Positions 1-9,282 of a stretch of DNA of 64,000 nt are shown here, piece by piece; the stretch's first letter is position 1; each line of letters begins with the position of its first letter. This DNA is from Spirochaetaceae bacterium (GTDB taxonomy: Bacteria > Spirochaetota > Spirochaetia > DSM-27196 > SKKC01), in assembly GCA_007694005.1 (NCBI GenBank), contig RECN01000100.1, positions 62,001 to 126,000 of the forward strand, in the 5' to 3' direction. The translations under genes and the position numbers were made by a program. The notes under the pieces were generated by a model, which saw only the letters and a program-made list of their open reading frames with translations, did no database searches and had not been told where the DNA came from.

Positions 1-389
1 GTGTTTTCGAGGTAGAGAAAGATCTCACCTGACGAAATCAGATCGAATGTCAGCATGCCGGTGCCGTGAAGCAGCACCAGGAGGTAGGCTGCTTTGCCTG
101 CAGTGCGATGCGTCTTGAGCAGACTTGATCGCTTGAACCGGGACTCTATGAAGGGAAGTCGTGCAGACAGAATAAACTGGAAAAACATGAGCGTCAGCCC
201 CATGAGTGCCATGAGCCGGGCAGGCAGGTACACACCGAGAAACGCGCCTCCCATATCGGTGCCGTAGAACTGTGCAGCGTCCCGGGTCCAGGCGACAGCC
301 GGGATCAGGAGAACCGCGAGGGTAACAAGACCCGCAGCGGCAAGAGTAGTACGTGATGTCTGCGACGTTCGGTGTGTCCTTTGTTCCAT
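1..389 (-). CDS. Ferric reductase-like transmembrane protein (N-terminal part, runs off the window)
   Basis: About 129 residues are visible from the ATG at 389 to the window edge. The N-terminus has a hydrophobic helix at about residues 13-32, then a second hydrophobic stretch beginning at VYLPARLMALMGLTLMFFQF and the segment RLPFIESRFKRSSLLKTHRTAGK, then a third hydrophobic stretch with LLVLLHGTG. This pattern (helix, a loop with R-PF-E, LLK-HR--G, helix with a histidine) matches the ferric reductase-like / ferredoxin-reductase membrane domain family, where paired histidines bind haem. The C-terminal FAD/NAD part, if present, lies outside the window. The reading frame is open to the edge and is too close to the edge to judge its operon. 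The start codon is preceded by CAAGGA and a TATACT hexamer, so it may be read from a nearly leaderless transcript. Confidence 0.7.
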   Translation of the reverse strand, partial: MEQRTHRTSQTSRTTLAAAGLVTLAVLLIPAVAWTRDAAQFYGTDMGGAFLGVYLPARLMALMGLTLMFFQFILSARLPFIESRFKRSSLLKTHRTAGKAAYLLVLLHGTGMLTFDLISSGEIFLYLEN

Positions 390-395
390 TCCTTG

Positions 396-424
396 AGTAT
401 ACACCGTTTTTCTACAATCGTGAA
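396..424 (-). promoter_or_regulatory. Putative promoter of the ferric reductase-like gene, almost no leader
   Basis: On the minus strand TTCACG (424-419) is followed by 17 nt and TATACT (401-396). The ATG begins only 6 nt after the -10 hexamer, so the expected start of transcription falls on or next to the start codon. Confidence 0.45.
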
Positions 425-498
425 CGATCGCAGAACAACAGTACTCGAGAACACGTGGCACCTCAAGACACGCGTAACTCACAACCGGTTGAGCTCGA

Positions 499-1926
499 CT
501 AATCCTTCGCTGATACCGGAACTGAGGGCCACTTCATGACTTCAAGCACCGGAGTCATGCCGTAGGTTTTCAATACCGATAGCGCCTCTTCGTTCGACCT
601 GTTCTTTGCCACGGGGCCGGAAACGTTAGCCGCCTCTGAGAGCAGTAGCAGCGCGACCATGCCTGCTTCATCAAAATCGTGCGGCGACACTTTGTCGATG
701 GTATCGGCGGAGGTGTGCCCCCAGCCTCGGTCCTCTCCGGACGAGGTAACTTTGTGGCCAAAGAAACTGTATCCTTTCTGGTTTTTCATTGCAGCGGTCG
801 GTACTCCGGCTCGAACGAACGCAAGCGAATCTCCAGCGAATGACGGTTTCGGACGCGGTAACGGATACGACACGTCCCGACTGACCTTCGCTATGTAATG
901 CTCCAGGTCGTCGAACCCCTGTGTGTCGAAAGCCTTCCCCCCCTGCTGTCCTATACCATCAAGATTCAGAAAGAGATGAAACCGATCCAGTTCCTGTCGG
1001 TGCTGCACAACAAAGAACGAAGAACCGACCGAGGCCATTTCTTCTACGGCGAGGAACACGAACCGTATAGTCTTGTGGAATCGGTGGCCCTCTGTCCGTA
1101 GTGCACGCGCAATCTCGAGCGTCAGCGCTACGCCACTGCCGTTGTCGACTGCTCCGTGCGCGTTATCGTGGCAGTCGTAATGCGCCCCTACCACGACGAT
1201 CTCATTGTCTGTACGTCCCGGAAGATCGGCAACAATATTGTACGTCTCGTGCTCGTAATTCTCGTTCTTCGTCTCAAGATGAACTTCAACATCGCCTCGT
1301 GAGAGCAACTGCTTCAGGCGCTGGCCGTGTTCAAACGGTATCGTGACGGCAGGAATCTCTCCGGCCCGGTTCTGTCGTGTTGATCCGGCCTGCGGCAACA
1401 TACCGGGCTGGCTGTTCATGAACAGGAACGCCTTCGCACCGTACTGTACCGATCGCCCGTACTTCGTGCGACGGTGACATTCCCGCGGCGGAGTGCACTC
1501 TTCGGTCGGCGCGAGGCTTGTGACCAGTACTATCCGCCCCTGTATCTGATCCTTGTACTTCTCGAAGTCCGCAGGCGTACCATTACCGAGAAACAGAATT
1601 TTACCGGATACTCCACCGGCATCCGTCGAAGGCGATCCGGCGAGCGAGAAACAGTCGATCGTTTCCGTTACCGGGTCGCTTATCGAAAGGCGGGCTGAGC
1701 CTCGTTTCCAGGCGAGATGCGTGAACGCTTCTTTCGTGACGGTATATCCACTCTTAGTCAGATGTTTCTCGATAAACGTCTGAGCCTTCGTTTCTCCCGG
1801 TGTTCCCGGGAAGCGGGTTCCGATTTCGCACAGCTCCTGAAGCGTCGAATAGGCCGCTCGTCGCAAGACGAACTCTCCGATAAATCCCCGTGACAGGGGC
1901 GTTGGCTGTGTATCAGCATTAGTCAT
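499..1926 (-). CDS. M28 family zinc aminopeptidase with PA domain
   Basis: 475 residues. Co-catalytic zinc peptidase of family M28: H249-x-D251 in GAHYDCHD, bridging D261 in AVDNGSG, E295-E296 in LAVEEMAS, D323 in LNLDGIG and H404 in GWGHTSAD, which is the full family ligand and base set. Residues of about 100-205 between the N-terminal part and the catalytic core look like a protease-associated (PA) insert, as in bacterial M28 aminopeptidases. No signal peptide is visible, so it is probably cytoplasmic and trims imported peptides. It is the last gene of the opp operon; its ATG overlaps the stop of the upstream gene by 4 bp (ATGA), indicating translational coupling. Exact substrate preference cannot be read from the sequence. 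Confidence 0.88.
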   Translation of the reverse strand: MTNADTQPTPLSRGFIGEFVLRRAAYSTLQELCEIGTRFPGTPGETKAQTFIEKHLTKSGYTVTKEAFTHLAWKRGSARLSISDPVTETIDCFSLAGSPSTDAGGVSGKILFLGNGTPADFEKYKDQIQGRIVLVTSLAPTEECTPPRECHRRTKYGRSVQYGAKAFLFMNSQPGMLPQAGSTRQNRAGEIPAVTIPFEHGQRLKQLLSRGDVEVHLETKNENYEHETYNIVADLPGRTDNEIVVVGAHYDCHDNAHGAVDNGSGVALTLEIARALRTEGHRFHKTIRFVFLAVEEMASVGSSFFVVQHRQELDRFHLFLNLDGIGQQGGKAFDTQGFDDLEHYIAKVSRDVSYPLPRPKPSFAGDSLAFVRAGVPTAAMKNQKGYSFFGHKVTSSGEDRGWGHTSADTIDKVSPHDFDEAGMVALLLLSEAANVSGPVAKNRSNEEALSVLKTYGMTPVLEVMKWPSVPVSAKD

Positions 1927-3521
1927 TTCGTGTTCTCCTTGGAGCCGAGATAACTCAGCGCTTCATCCAGTAATATATTTGGATACTCGATGAAGTTTCC
2001 CCGCGTCTGCGGAATGTAGGTATGAACGGGCGCAGGGTTTCCCTCAAGCAACTCTCCGTTCGGTCGTATCGTATGCCCCATCGAGTACATGAACCCGATG
2101 ACCGGTTTTCCGCTTTCTGGAAACCGCAGAACCTCATCCCACTCCCATGTGTTACTGTACCCGCCAGCGGGCATACCAATCATGTAGGCCAGATCATTGT
2201 CGTAGAACATCGCGGCAACCTGATCCAGATGCGATCCTCCGTGAGGGCCGAGCAGGCACACCAGTCTGCCCCGAAAATGGCGCGCTTCGGGTTGCATTAT
2301 TCCGTCCGAGTCTTTTGGCAGATGAGATGACTTGAATGGAACATCCCCGCTGTACTCGTCTCCCCGCTTCAGCGCATCGCGAACATCGGTATCAAGCCAG
2401 TCCAGCAGCCACGTCCCGCCGTCCTCGGCCGTCATTGAAAGCCCGTCCCGTGATCGCTGGTGCATATACTCGATAAACGGCTCAACGATATCGCTGATTC
2501 TGAGATTCCCGAAGGTCGTCCTGAACGGTTTCGGTGACAGGCAGCGCACGGCAGCAGCGCCGAGCGATCCGCCGCGAGCACGTGTAGCGTCGAAAATCAC
2601 ATCAAAGTCAAACAGCTTTCGTTCTTCCGCATAATCGAGAAGAACCTGCATGTTCTCAATCAGCTTATCGTCAAATCGGTACCAGTCAAGCAACAGAACC
2701 GGTACGTCGTCGGTACGCGTATACAAGTCATACGATGAGGTCGATAGTACCTTCTCGAATCCGGGGTATCGAAAGTCTCCGTGCATCTTCCATGTACCGG
2801 TCCATACAAGCGTGGTATCCGGCGCGAGGTACGGGAGGCGCACGCTGTAGCGCTGACCGTTCGCGTTTTCGAGCTCCAGATACAGAGAGTCACGAAAAAA
2901 GTACGGCGGGTATTCGCGTGTTCTCTGAGGAATCATTTTGGAGACCCGCCAGTACAGGTTTTCCTTTGTCGCGTAGCGACTGAAGGGTGCGACCAGTTCC
3001 ATATAGTCGGAAAAAGGAACACCGTTCACCGCAGTCAGGACGTCCCCCGGCGCTACTCCGTAGGCCTGCAACTCTGCGTCCGTTCGACCGCCGATATCAG
3101 CGACAAAGATCGACATGTCCTGCCCTGGCGTGTGATCGACAGAAAACCGTATAGGAGCATGCTCAGCCGGTAACTGAGCAATGCGCGTCGGCTCTGTAAC
3201 ATCGCCGATACCGGACATCTTCAGACCATCAGGGATAAGGTAGGCCCGGACGTGTGGATCCTTGCGGGCGCAGCTCAGTTTGAGCAGACCGTACAAGAGG
3301 GCCTCGTCGGACTGTGCTGATATAATCAGATCACGACACCGCAAAAGCTCCTTATGAACATCTACCCCAAGGTCCCGAAGCTTCCCCGGCACAAAGGCAT
3401 CCCTGCGTAGAATCTTCGCGCAGACATCGTCGAACAGCAAAGCCCTGTCGTGAGCCGTGCTTATACCCTCGGCGTATGGTGCGAGATCACCTGCTGTACC
3501 CGTTTCGTTCGTATCTTTCAT
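1923..3521 (-). CDS. S41-like peptidase-fold protein with PDZ-like segment
   Basis: 532 residues. A helical N-terminal part is followed by a PDZ-like segment around residues 135-190 (YGVAPGDVLTAVNGVPFSDY), then an alpha/beta part with VPVLLLDWYRF, a DATRARGGSLG strand-turn and LVCLLGPHGGSHLDQVAAMF near residue 427. The last motif occupies the place of the nucleophile elbow (GG-S-x-x-x-Q/E) of C-terminal-processing (S41) peptidases, with serine in GGSHLDQ. It departs from the usual GGSASASE form, so it may be a divergent peptidase or an inactive relative. No signal peptide is visible. It sits inside the peptide-uptake operon, 21 bp from the upstream gene and overlapping the M28 gene by 4 bp, which supports a peptide-related role. 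Confidence 0.6.
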   Translation of the reverse strand: MKDTNETGTAGDLAPYAEGISTAHDRALLFDDVCAKILRRDAFVPGKLRDLGVDVHKELLRCRDLIISAQSDEALLYGLLKLSCARKDPHVRAYLIPDGLKMSGIGDVTEPTRIAQLPAEHAPIRFSVDHTPGQDMSIFVADIGGRTDAELQAYGVAPGDVLTAVNGVPFSDYMELVAPFSRYATKENLYWRVSKMIPQRTREYPPYFFRDSLYLELENANGQRYSVRLPYLAPDTTLVWTGTWKMHGDFRYPGFEKVLSTSSYDLYTRTDDVPVLLLDWYRFDDKLIENMQVLLDYAEERKLFDFDVIFDATRARGGSLGAAAVRCLSPKPFRTTFGNLRISDIVEPFIEYMHQRSRDGLSMTAEDGGTWLLDWLDTDVRDALKRGDEYSGDVPFKSSHLPKDSDGIMQPEARHFRGRLVCLLGPHGGSHLDQVAAMFYDNDLAYMIGMPAGGYSNTWEWDEVLRFPESGKPVIGFMYSMGHTIRPNGELLEGNPAPVHTYIPQTRGNFIEYPNILLDEALSYLGSKENTK

Positions 3522-3541
3522 AGTGTTTCTCCTTTGTTTTC

Positions 3542-3907
3542 TCAGATCATCGCGAGCAAAGCCGAGACAATGGTCAGTAACCCGGCAAAGACCAGGGGCG
3601 GCCCTATATCCTTTCTAATTTTTGGTTGATGAACGTATTCGTGCAGCGGTGGTACCGTGGAGTCAGCCGGATCGTATTCACGGCGCCGGATTACCTCGAC
3701 CAGTTTCCTGAACCCGTGGGCGGTCGACTCGAAAAACCGCAGCCGCCGAATCAGACGAATGACCGAGATCAGGGACACTCCGAGAGCCGCAAGGAAGAAG
3801 GCGTCGGAAAACGTCCGAGCCGAAATCGATGTACGCGATCGGGCGATTCCAGTGGCAATCGCGATAACCGTTATACCGATACAAAGAAACAGATCGGATC
3901 GTTTCAC
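3542..3907 (-). CDS. Small membrane protein, DUF3899-like
   Basis: 121 residues when started at the GTG at 3907, which overlaps the TGA of the M42 gene as GTGA, the same 4-bp coupling used elsewhere in this operon. An upstream in-frame ATG at 3958 would extend it by 17 residues into the M42 gene. Two hydrophobic helices lie near the N-terminus (LFLCIGITVIAIATGIA, DAFFLAALGVSLISVI), followed by a basic stretch RLIRRLRFFESTAHGFRKLVEVIRRRE and a C-terminal helix. The FSDAFF...GFRKL layout resembles DUF3899 membrane proteins. The function is unknown. The position between two peptidase genes suggests only that it is co-expressed. Confidence 0.6.
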   Translation of the reverse strand: MKRSDLFLCIGITVIAIATGIARSRTSISARTFSDAFFLAALGVSLISVIRLIRRLRFFESTAHGFRKLVEVIRRREYDPADSTVPPLHEYVHQPKIRKDIGPPLVFAGLLTIVSALLAMI

Positions 3908-4977
3908 GGTAGTAGGCCCGCGTACGTTTCCCGACTCATGCTGCGAATGATCTCGCATACGATTCGTAACGACGCGTCGTAGTCGTCCCGGTCTACAATG
4001 ACCGAATGCGAGTGATTGTACCGCGACGCAATCCCGATCACGATCGACGGCACGCCGATACCGGTGGACTGAACTGCAGCTGCATCAGTCGTTCCATGAG
4101 AGTAAAACCACTGATACGGAATACCGTGATCCTCGGCGAGCTTCTGCGTCCATTCCCGAAATGCATAATCGGGGCGCATCCGGCTATCAAAAGCACGGAG
4201 AAGAAATCCGTCTCCGAGCCGTCCGAGTTCCTCCGGTTTACGACTGACGTCCCGTGCAGCCGACGAATCAACTGCAATAAAGAGATCCGGCTTCAGGAGT
4301 TCAGCGGCGGCTGAAGCTCCGCGCAGACCGCCCTCTTCCTGTACTGTTGCGCCGGAGTACAGATCGCACGGCAGGGCCTCGCCGGCAAGGGTGCGCAGAA
4401 CGTCCAGTGCCAGGGCACATCCGTAGCGGTTGTCAAAGGCCTTACTTAGAAGACGTTTGCCTCCATTCAGAACTTCAAAAGCCGATTGCGGTGTAACGAA
4501 GGTACCAACGTGTATTCCCCAGTCGTGTATCTGCGAAGCGCTGACCGCACCACAATCGATGACCATATCGTCAATCGACAGCGCCGAAGCTTTTTCGCTT
4601 GGCGACAAAGCCTGCCGAATCAGACGCGTTCCGATGACCCCGGTGAGATCGTCGCTATCGGTGTGAAGTGTCACACGTTGTGACAGCAGGGTCTGGCTCC
4701 ACCATCCACCGAGCGGCTTGAACTGTAGCAGTCCGTCCGGCGACACGCCGGAAATAATGAAACCGACCTCGTCCATGTGGCCTGCAAGCATGACCCGTGG
4801 CGCCTCTGCTTCGGCAGATGCCTTGTGGCCGAATACACCTCCGATGCGGTCGCCCACGACCTCGTCTACGAACGGAGTCATGGTATCGACCATGCATGCC
4901 CGCACCCGGCGCTCGTAGCTGGGAGGCCCTGACAGTTCAGTCAGCTTTTTCAGCATCTGTATCGTTGTATCGTCCAT
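3904..4977 (-). CDS. M42 family metallo-aminopeptidase (FrvX/PepA-type)
   Basis: 357 residues from the ATG at 4977, chosen because the family starts here and AAGGG lies upstream; an in-frame ATG at 5049 would run into the upstream gene. Metal ligands and base are all visible: H67-x-D69 in GHMDEVGF, D182 in FDNRYG, E214-E215 in VQEEGGLRG, D237 in AVDSS and a histidine in RYNHSHS. M42 enzymes are large cytoplasmic tetrahedral aminopeptidases (TET) that degrade peptides from the N-terminus. The gene lies 10 bp after the aminotransferase gene within the opp operon, fitting intracellular digestion of imported peptides. Confidence 0.9.
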   Translation of the reverse strand: MDDTTIQMLKKLTELSGPPSYERRVRACMVDTMTPFVDEVVGDRIGGVFGHKASAEAEAPRVMLAGHMDEVGFIISGVSPDGLLQFKPLGGWWSQTLLSQRVTLHTDSDDLTGVIGTRLIRQALSPSEKASALSIDDMVIDCGAVSASQIHDWGIHVGTFVTPQSAFEVLNGGKRLLSKAFDNRYGCALALDVLRTLAGEALPCDLYSGATVQEEGGLRGASAAAELLKPDLFIAVDSSAARDVSRKPEELGRLGDGFLLRAFDSRMRPDYAFREWTQKLAEDHGIPYQWFYSHGTTDAAAVQSTGIGVPSIVIGIASRYNHSHSVIVDRDDYDASLRIVCEIIRSMSRETYAGLLP

Positions 4978-4987
4978 AGAAACCGTT

Positions 4988-6172
4988 TTACCCTTCCGAT
5001 TCAGTCGTCTGCCAGGAATGCAGGAGAGCCAGAAAACCATCGATATCATCGCTCGAGTTATAAAACCCGAGCGAGACCCTGATCATATCCCGCCGTACCG
5101 TTGTGATCGCGTTGTGTCGCACGAGGTACTCGTGCAGGCTTCGAGCATTCCCGGTTCGGAAACACACGATAGCGCTTCCGAGCGAGGTGTCTCTCGGGCT
5201 TGCGAGCTCAAAACCGGCAGCAGTCAGCCCCTGAGAGAGAAGCTCATTCAGAGAAAGAAGCCGGGCTTCAATGTTCGACATACCAATCTCGTTGAGTCGT
5301 TTCAACGCGCAATCGAGAACGGTCAAACCCAGATAGTTGTAGTTTCCGATCTCGAACTTCTTGGCAGCCTGCGGGATTTCCAGTGCGTAGCTGATCTCTC
5401 CATACTCGATCTGTGCTGCCATCTCCATCCCGGCCCGTGCAACGTACAATGGATGCATTCGATCGCGTATCTCAGGTCGGATGTATAACAGGCCCACGCC
5501 GTGGGGGCACATAAGGGCCTTGTGGCCACTCCCACAGAGTATGTCAGCTCCCATGTAATCGATATCGACGTTCATAGTGCCGACAGACTGCACGCCATCG
5601 ACGACAAGATAGACGCCTCGTTCCCGGCAGTAGCGGGCAAGGTCATGAATGTCGTTCCTGTTCCCCGGTGCGTAGGTCACCGAAGAGACCGCGAGTACCT
5701 TCATGCTTTTCGGCGCGTGCTCCTCAAGCGTCTGGGGAGTTACAAAGCCGTCTGGTGCCGGGATCCAGTGAACATTAACGCCTTTGCTCTTAAGGTTCAG
5801 CCAGCAGTACACGTTATTGGGATGCTCGTGCTCGTTCAGGACGACCGTGTCACCTGCTTCAAGCGGAAGGCAGTTGGCTGCGATGTTGAGTCCTTCAGAG
5901 GTATTTTTCGTGAAGGCAACGTCATCAATCGAACAGTTGATCATATCCGCAAAACGGCTGCGGGCCGAGTTTACGGTTGCAAACCATTGTTCCTTGTCAC
6001 CGCCGGACTTCTGCTGTGAGGCAATATACGCTTCGATCGCCTGAGTGCTGAATACCGGAAGCGGACATTTGTTCGCAAGGTCGAAGTACAGATAGTTTTC
6101 TGTTACCGGAAACTCCGACCGGATTGCATCCCAGTCTATGGGCGTTACCTGAGACCTATCGACCTGTGACAT
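4988..6172 (-). CDS. Class V PLP-dependent aminotransferase (cysteine desulfurase/isopenicillin-N-epimerase-like)
   Basis: 394 residues. Fold-type I PLP enzyme of the class V group: D192 and Q195 in VDGVQSVG contact the cofactor, and K218 in GSGHKALMCPHG is the expected Schiff-base lysine. The NEHEHPNN motif near 113-120 and the N-terminal LYFDLANKCP are typical. No cysteine-bearing active-site loop diagnostic of a true cysteine desulfurase was identified, so an epimerase, lyase or transaminase acting on amino acids or dipeptides is more likely. It overlaps the oppF gene by 17 bp, so it is translated from the same message as the importer and probably handles a released amino acid. Confidence 0.8.
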   Translation of the reverse strand: MSQVDRSQVTPIDWDAIRSEFPVTENYLYFDLANKCPLPVFSTQAIEAYIASQQKSGGDKEQWFATVNSARSRFADMINCSIDDVAFTKNTSEGLNIAANCLPLEAGDTVVLNEHEHPNNVYCWLNLKSKGVNVHWIPAPDGFVTPQTLEEHAPKSMKVLAVSSVTYAPGNRNDIHDLARYCRERGVYLVVDGVQSVGTMNVDIDYMGADILCGSGHKALMCPHGVGLLYIRPEIRDRMHPLYVARAGMEMAAQIEYGEISYALEIPQAAKKFEIGNYNYLGLTVLDCALKRLNEIGMSNIEARLLSLNELLSQGLTAAGFELASPRDTSLGSAIVCFRTGNARSLHEYLVRHNAITTVRRDMIRVSLGFYNSSDDIDGFLALLHSWQTTESEG

Positions 6173-7088
6173 ACTTCTTGAACTCCAGTTCTGAACAATA
6201 GACGGTGTGGCCGCTGCTCACTTCAAAATACCTTGGCGTTTCGCGTGTGTAGTCATGTTGACCGGGATCGTACGGTATCCTTTTACGCAGGCGCTCAAAA
6301 TACGGGTCCGGCTGTGGAATCGCGGAGAGCAGTGATCTCGTGTACGGATGGACCGGGTTTCGATACAGCTCTTCGGAAGGAGCGATTTCGACAAGCTTCC
6401 CGGCGTACATGACTCCGATACGGTCCGAGAAGTACTTCACGATCGAAAGGTTGTGTGCAATAAACAGGACCGTCAGGTTCATGCTTTCTTTCAGTTGATT
6501 GAACAGGTTGATGATTTGAGCCTGAATCGAAACATCCAGAGCGCTGACCGGCTCATCCGCGATGATCAGGGAAGGCTGCGTGATCACCGCACGCGCAATA
6601 CCGATTCTCTGGCGCTGGCCGCCGCTGAACTCATGGGGATACCGGCTCGCGTGATCGCGACTGAGACCGACGAGCTCGAGCATCTTATACACCCGATCAA
6701 GGCGTTCGGCCCGGTCTCGTAATCCCATGACCGTCAGGCCTTCACCGACGATTTCCTCTACGGTCATGCGAGGATTCAGCGACGCCATAGGATCCTGAAA
6801 GATCATCTGCATCTGCGAGGCCAGAAGCTTCTCAGCCTTACCCTGTATCTTGCCTGATATGTCGTGCCCCTCGAATCGCACGGTTCCGCCTGAGGGACGA
6901 TACAGGCGGATGATCGTCCTCCCGGTCGTCGTCTTACCGCAACCCGACTCCCCGACCAGACCGAAGGTCTCACCTTTGCGGACGGCGAAGGATATATCGT
7001 CAACAGCCCGAACCTCGACTTTCCGTTTTCCCCGTCCGGACCGAAAATATGTCTTTAGATTCTGTACTTCGAGAAGTGTGTTACTCAT
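6156..7088 (-). CDS. oppF: Oligopeptide/dipeptide ABC transporter ATPase (OppF/DppF-like)
   Basis: 310 residues. Walker A GESGCGKTT at 46-54, Q-loop FQDP near 96, signature SGGQRQR at 154-160, Walker B LIIADEP at 172-178, H-loop in FIAHNLS. The C-terminal extension after about residue 230 (NPVHPYTRSLLSAIPQPDP) is the oligopeptide-transporter domain found in OppF and DppF. It supplies one of the two ATP sites of the importer. The ATG overlaps the oppD stop by 4 bp. Confidence 0.95.
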   Translation of the reverse strand: MSNTLLEVQNLKTYFRSGRGKRKVEVRAVDDISFAVRKGETFGLVGESGCGKTTTGRTIIRLYRPSGGTVRFEGHDISGKIQGKAEKLLASQMQMIFQDPMASLNPRMTVEEIVGEGLTVMGLRDRAERLDRVYKMLELVGLSRDHASRYPHEFSGGQRQRIGIARAVITQPSLIIADEPVSALDVSIQAQIINLFNQLKESMNLTVLFIAHNLSIVKYFSDRIGVMYAGKLVEIAPSEELYRNPVHPYTRSLLSAIPQPDPYFERLRKRIPYDPGQHDYTRETPRYFEVSSGHTVYCSELEFKKYVTGR

Positions 7089-8125
7089 GATTTTTCGCGC
7101 CTCTTTAGCATACGGCCGATTCTCTCGGAGAGAACCAATGGCCGTTCAACCGCCGGTGCCGAGGGATGTAGAAGCCAGGTCGACGCCGAGTGTGTATCTG
7201 AGAGCCGGAATTCCGGTGGCTCTTTCTGCCGGTCAATCTTCATGGCGTATGTGTTCCGTGGGGCAAACGCGTCCCCTGTCGGCGGATGTAACATATTCGG
7301 TGGCGTACCCGGGATCGCGAAGAGCTCTTCTCGCGTCTCAAGGTCTGGCATTGAAGAAAGGAGCGCCCAGGTGTATGGATGCCGAGCCTCGTAGAAGATC
7401 TCGTCGACCGTCCCGGTTTCGACTATCCTGCCTGCGTACATGACCGCGACACGATCCGCGGTGTTCGCCACGACACCAAGGTCGTGCGTGATAAATATCA
7501 CCGACAGATTGCGTTTCTGTTTTAACGCTGCGATCAACTCAAGAATCTGCGCCTGGACCGTCACATCGAGGGCTGTGGTAGGTTCGTCGCAGATCAGAAT
7601 CTCCGGGTCGCTTGCGAGTGCGATTGCTATTACGATCCTCTGCCGCATCCCGCCGGAAAACTGAAACGGATACTGATCGTAGCGGTGTTCGGGTTCCGGT
7701 ATCGCCACCAGACGCATAAGCTCGATCGCCTGATCGTGCGCGGCTTTCTTCTCGAGCCCCTTGGACAAACGCAAGGCTTCAGAGATCTGCTTTCCTATCT
7801 TCATAATGGGGTTCAGGGCCGAAAGCGGGTCCTGGAAGACAAGCGAAATTAGCTTCCCTCTGATTTTGTGAAAGTCAGCTTCGGTCACCTTCGTGAGGTC
7901 CTGACCTCGATACATTATGGATCCAGCCGTTATCGTTGCGTTCCCGGTTAACACCCCGAGGATAGTTCGAATCGTCACCGACTTTCCGGAACCGGACTCA
8001 CCTACGATCGAAAGCGTCTCACCTTCGTGAAGTTTGAAGCTGATTCCCCGCACCGCCTGAACGGATCCTCCGTATGTTTTAAATGAGACGCTGAGATTTT
8101 CAACTTCTAGTATTATGTCTGACAT
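7085..8125 (-). CDS. oppD: Oligopeptide/dipeptide ABC transporter ATPase (OppD/DppD-like)
   Basis: 346 residues. Walker A GESGSGKS at 42-49, Q-loop VFQDP, signature FSGGMRQR around 156-163, Walker B EILICDEP, D-loop ALDVT, and the C-terminal oligopeptide domain with RHPYTWALLSSMPDL and the PGTPPNML segment typical of OppD/DppD. It pairs with OppF to power peptide import through OppB and OppC. It starts 8 bp after the oppC stop. Confidence 0.95.
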   Translation of the reverse strand: MSDIILEVENLSVSFKTYGGSVQAVRGISFKLHEGETLSIVGESGSGKSVTIRTILGVLTGNATITAGSIMYRGQDLTKVTEADFHKIRGKLISLVFQDPLSALNPIMKIGKQISEALRLSKGLEKKAAHDQAIELMRLVAIPEPEHRYDQYPFQFSGGMRQRIVIAIALASDPEILICDEPTTALDVTVQAQILELIAALKQKRNLSVIFITHDLGVVANTADRVAVMYAGRIVETGTVDEIFYEARHPYTWALLSSMPDLETREELFAIPGTPPNMLHPPTGDAFAPRNTYAMKIDRQKEPPEFRLSDTHSASTWLLHPSAPAVERPLVLSERIGRMLKRREKS

Positions 8126-8133
8126 AGTTGTAC

Positions 8134-9282
8134 CTATTTCACCCCTCTCATGGTCGGATCAAGCGCATCGCGCAACCCGTTCGCAAAGAGGTTGAACGAA
8201 ATCATCAGGAGCGATATGACGATGGCAGGGAAGAGTGACTGGTACGGGTAGTTCAGAAGCACCGCCTGCGCATCAGACAAGAGCACGCCGATCGTCGGTT
8301 CAGGAGCCTGTAATCCGAGCCCGATATAGGCAAGAAAGGACTCGGTGAAGATCGCGAGCGGAACGGCGAACATGGTTCGTGTGATTATCGGTCCTACGGA
8401 GTTCGGGAAGATGTGCCTGAACATTATGACCGAGTCGCGAACTCCCATAGTCCTCGCCGCCAGGACAAACTCCCGGAGTTTGAATCGATAGAACTGTGCC
8501 CGAACGAGTCTCGCGGTACCGATCCACCCGCTGACTACGAGCGACATGATAATGGAAAATAATCCCGTCCCAAAGAAGAGGATAAATAGAGTCACGATGA
8601 CCACGCGAGGAAAGGCTTCTATGACCTCACAGATCCTCATAAGGATCATGTCGGCGGTGCCACCGTAGTATCCTGCGGCTGCACCGTACACGATACCGAT
8701 CAGGAGGTTGGTCAGGACCGAAATAATGGCAATGGCCAGAGAGACTCGTGATCCGCGCCACAAACGTGTCCAGTAGTCCCGACCAAGATAATCGGTGCCA
8801 AACCAGAATGAATGCTCGACGCCGCGATACGCGTAGTAGTCAACGAGCACGTCTGCTATCTCCACGTTGTTCACCGTTAATCTGTTCCGAACCCGGATGA
8901 TCGACCCGGCCGGGTATCGCTCTTCATCCTCGAAGAACTCAACACGACGCCGTTCAAGTTGGCGGTTTCCAGTCGCAATGCCGATCGGTCGCAACCATTC
9001 TATGCGGGGTGGCATGTTACGAAGATCCGGATTCTGCTCGTTGAAACCGAAGTCATTCATTTCCGGTCCAAATATCGCCATAAAGAATATGATCAGAATG
9101 ATCCAGGAGGCGGCGACCGACGCCCGATTCTCCTTGAACCGGTTAAACGCGTCCTGGAAGTATCCGACTGCCGGGTCCTTGAAGTCCTCGTCGGCGAGCA
9201 CGTCGTCTGCGTGAATGAACTCGAAATCATCGGCACTATACTGCTCGTCGTACACGTCAGGACTGTTTTTGTCGCTACTCAT
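8134..9282 (-). CDS. oppC: Oligopeptide ABC transporter permease (OppC-like)
   Basis: 382 residues from the ATG at 9282, which has GGAGG nine bases upstream and overlaps the oppB stop by 8 bp; an in-frame upstream ATG at 9339 has no such site. A long acidic cytoplasmic N-terminus (DEQYSADDFEFIHADD) precedes the first helix near ASWIILIIFFMAIFG. A large periplasmic loop of about 100 residues follows, which is longer than in enteric OppC. The conserved EAA loop reads EFVLAARTMGVRDSVIMFRH. The GIGLQ-like ending YIGLGLQAPEPTIG is diagnostic of the DppC/OppC family. Confidence 0.92.
   Translation of the reverse strand: MSSDKNSPDVYDEQYSADDFEFIHADDVLADEDFKDPAVGYFQDAFNRFKENRASVAASWIILIIFFMAIFGPEMNDFGFNEQNPDLRNMPPRIEWLRPIGIATGNRQLERRRVEFFEDEERYPAGSIIRVRNRLTVNNVEIADVLVDYYAYRGVEHSFWFGTDYLGRDYWTRLWRGSRVSLAIAIISVLTNLLIGIVYGAAAGYYGGTADMILMRICEVIEAFPRVVIVTLFILFFGTGLFSIIMSLVVSGWIGTARLVRAQFYRFKLREFVLAARTMGVRDSVIMFRHIFPNSVGPIITRTMFAVPLAIFTESFLAYIGLGLQAPEPTIGVLLSDAQAVLLNYPYQSLFPAIVISLLMISFNLFANGLRDALDPTMRGVK

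Noticed and set aside
445-475. TGGCAC near 455 as a second sigma-54 site
   Set aside because: No GC doublet lies 10 nt after GG.
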